DNA from: Syntrophobacteraceae bacterium
GTDB taxonomy: Bacteria; Desulfobacterota; Syntrophobacteria; Syntrophobacterales; Syntrophobacteraceae
Length of the DNA stretch: 32,522 bases
Reading direction: 5' to 3'
Assembly: GCA_013314815.1 (NCBI GenBank)
Contig: JABUEY010000035.1
Span: forward strand, 1 to 32,522
Shown: positions 31,399-32,522 of the stretch, piece after piece
Layout: every line of letters starts with the position of its first letter
How positions within the stretch are numbered: position 1 is the stretch's first letter
Program-made: the position numbers and the translations under genes
The notes under the pieces: generated by a model
Databases searched by the model: none
What the model was told of the DNA's origin: nothing
Seen by the model: the letters and a program-made list of their open reading frames with translations, nothing else

Positions 31399-31953
31399 AT
31401 GCGCATCGTGGCCGGTTCATTCCGCGGCAGGCGCCTTCACTCCCCGAGGGGGAAGGGTGTGCGGCCTACCGTCGACAGAGTACGGGAGGCGGTATTCAGC
31501 ATCATCGCGCCTCACGTCCCTGGCGCCCGCGTATTGGACCTGTTCGCCGGCACGGGGGCTCTCGGATTGGAGGCCCTCAGCCGCGGGGCGTCGACGGCGG
31601 TGTTTGTGGACAGGAGCATCGAATCCGTTCGACTGATTCATGAAAACGCAGCTCTTTGCAGGGCGGAGGACCGCGTGCGGGTGATTCACGGTTCTCTGCC
31701 CGCGGCCGTTCGTTTCCTGGACCCTCGAAAAGGGCGGTTCGACCTGATCTTCATGGACCCTCCCTACGGTGAAGGATGGGTTGAAAAGACCCTGCTCCTG
31801 CTGGATGAAATCGCTCACCCGCAGGCTCTTGTGATTGCGGAACATCACGCAAAGGATGTTCTCCCCTCCCGCTGTGGAATATGGACGAAAACGGAAGAAC
31901 GCAGGTATGGGGACACCTCTGTTTCCTTTTTTGTAAAGGATCTTTCCCGCTGA
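31399..31953 (+). CDS. rsmD: 16S rRNA (guanine966-N2)-methyltransferase RsmD
   Basis: 184 residues (MRIVAGSFRGRRLHSPRGKGVRPTVDRVREAVFSI), the RsmD N-terminal signature. The SAM-binding loop VLDLFAGTGALGLEALSRGA and the catalytic DPPY (FMDPPYGEG) are present. It methylates G966 of 16S rRNA during 30S assembly. It starts 8 bases after asd and is followed 43 bases later by coaD, a pairing seen in many bacteria. Confidence 0.95.
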   Translation: MRIVAGSFRGRRLHSPRGKGVRPTVDRVREAVFSIIAPHVPGARVLDLFAGTGALGLEALSRGASTAVFVDRSIESVRLIHENAALCRAEDRVRVIHGSLPAAVRFLDPRKGRFDLIFMDPPYGEGWVEKTLLLLDEIAHPQALVIAEHHAKDVLPSRCGIWTKTEERRYGDTSVSFFVKDLSR

Positions 31954-31996
31954 TCTTGTTGACAACCTCAATCCGACTTCCCCGAAGGAGTGGCTT

Positions 31997-32506
31997 ATGG
32001 AGAAAGTGGCAGTCTACCCTGGTTCATTCGATCCCATCACCTACGGTCATCTCGACCTGATCGAGCGCGGTCTGAAGATCTTCGATTCCATTGTCATCGC
32101 CGTTGCGGCCAATCCCGGCAAGAAGCCATTGTTCAGCTTTGAGGAACGCCTCGAGATGATCAACGCGTCGATTGACGGACATCCGCTTCAGAACCGGATC
32201 CGAGTGGGATCTTTTCAGGGGCTGCTGGTGGAGTATGTCAGGAGTCTTCCTGCGAATGCCATTTTGAGGGGCCTGAGAGCCATAAGCGACTTCGAATACG
32301 AATTCCAGATGGCTCTGATGAACCGCAAGCTCAGCACGGAAATCGAGACTCTTTTTCTTATGACGGGCATGCGCTGGATCTACATCAGTTCGCGCATCAT
32401 AAAGGAAGTCGTGATGTCGGGAGGTTGTGTGACCGGTTTGGTTGCTCCCGCAGTGGAGAAAAAACTGCAGGAAAAGCTGGGCTGGAAGAACGGCACGCTG
32501 ATCTGA
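31997..32506 (+). CDS. coaD: Phosphopantetheine adenylyltransferase
   Basis: 169 residues (MEKVAVYPGSFDPITYGHLD). The nucleotidyltransferase TxGH motif (TYGH) is at 15-18. FSFEERLEMI, ILRGLRAISDFEYEFQMA and the ISSRIIKEV segment match CoaD closely. It adenylates 4'-phosphopantetheine in the penultimate step of coenzyme A synthesis. AAGGAG lies seven bases before ATG 31997. The stop is at 32504-32506, 16 bases before the window ends; no terminator is visible in that remainder. Confidence 0.96.
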   Translation: MEKVAVYPGSFDPITYGHLDLIERGLKIFDSIVIAVAANPGKKPLFSFEERLEMINASIDGHPLQNRIRVGSFQGLLVEYVRSLPANAILRGLRAISDFEYEFQMALMNRKLSTEIETLFLMTGMRWIYISSRIIKEVVMSGGCVTGLVAPAVEKKLQEKLGWKNGTLI

Positions 32507-32522
32507 CCCTTTCCCCGGTTGT

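Overview
The window is a GC-rich bacterial chromosome segment that reads as a member of the Desulfobacterota (former Deltaproteobacteria), most like the Syntrophobacter/Desulfo- lineages. This is an inference from gene content: a soluble periplasmic [NiFe] hydrogenase with linked maturation genes, a sigma-54 activator, and a plus-strand ilv-psd-pssA-leu-asd run of a type I associate with that group. No rRNA, tRNA, CRISPR array, phage or insertion sequence was seen.

Layout. Positions 1-5786 (minus strand) hold a hydrogenase cluster read right to left: small subunit (hynB), large subunit (hynA), a terminator-like hairpin, maturation endopeptidase, hypC, then an ACT-domain protein and a UPF0210 protein cut by the window edge. 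Positions 5787-7461 are gene-poor: a 58-codon gene that the supplied ORF calls miss, two small arrays of 17-18 bp repeats flanking REP-like inverted arms, and a perfect 34-bp palindrome that ends in a T run on the minus strand. Positions 7462-9543 (minus) hold two response regulators: a stand-alone receiver with Glu at the phospho-acceptor position, and a complete NtrC-type sigma-54 activator. A full-consensus sigma-54 promoter sits directly before the receiver gene, with repeats upstream that could bind an activator.

Positions 9791-13348 (minus) are a three-gene purine-salvage operon: a purine nucleoside phosphorylase-family enzyme followed by two tandem MTA/SAH-deaminase-like amidohydrolases. 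Together they could process the nucleoside by-products of S-adenosylmethionine chemistry. From 13814 the plus strand carries an HrpA helicase, a Nudix hydrolase with an expanded Nudix box, and a small conserved-looking protein. These converge on an HD-domain phosphohydrolase gene on the minus strand.

Positions 19748-32506 (plus) are a long biosynthetic run: ilvH-ilvB (small subunit first), a second acetolactate synthase ilvB-ilvN, ilvC, psd, pssA, leuC, leuD, leuB, asd, rsmD and coaD. It supplies two acetolactate synthase isozymes, ketol-acid reductoisomerase, three leucine-specific steps, the branch enzyme of the aspartate family, two phosphatidylethanolamine synthesis enzymes and coenzyme A synthesis. 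leuA and ilvD are not in the window.

Most of the window is conserved core metabolism. The most unusual parts are the 6.4-8.2 kb stretch (small gene, periodic repeats, sigma-54 promoter, unphosphorylatable-looking receiver) and the purine-salvage operon.
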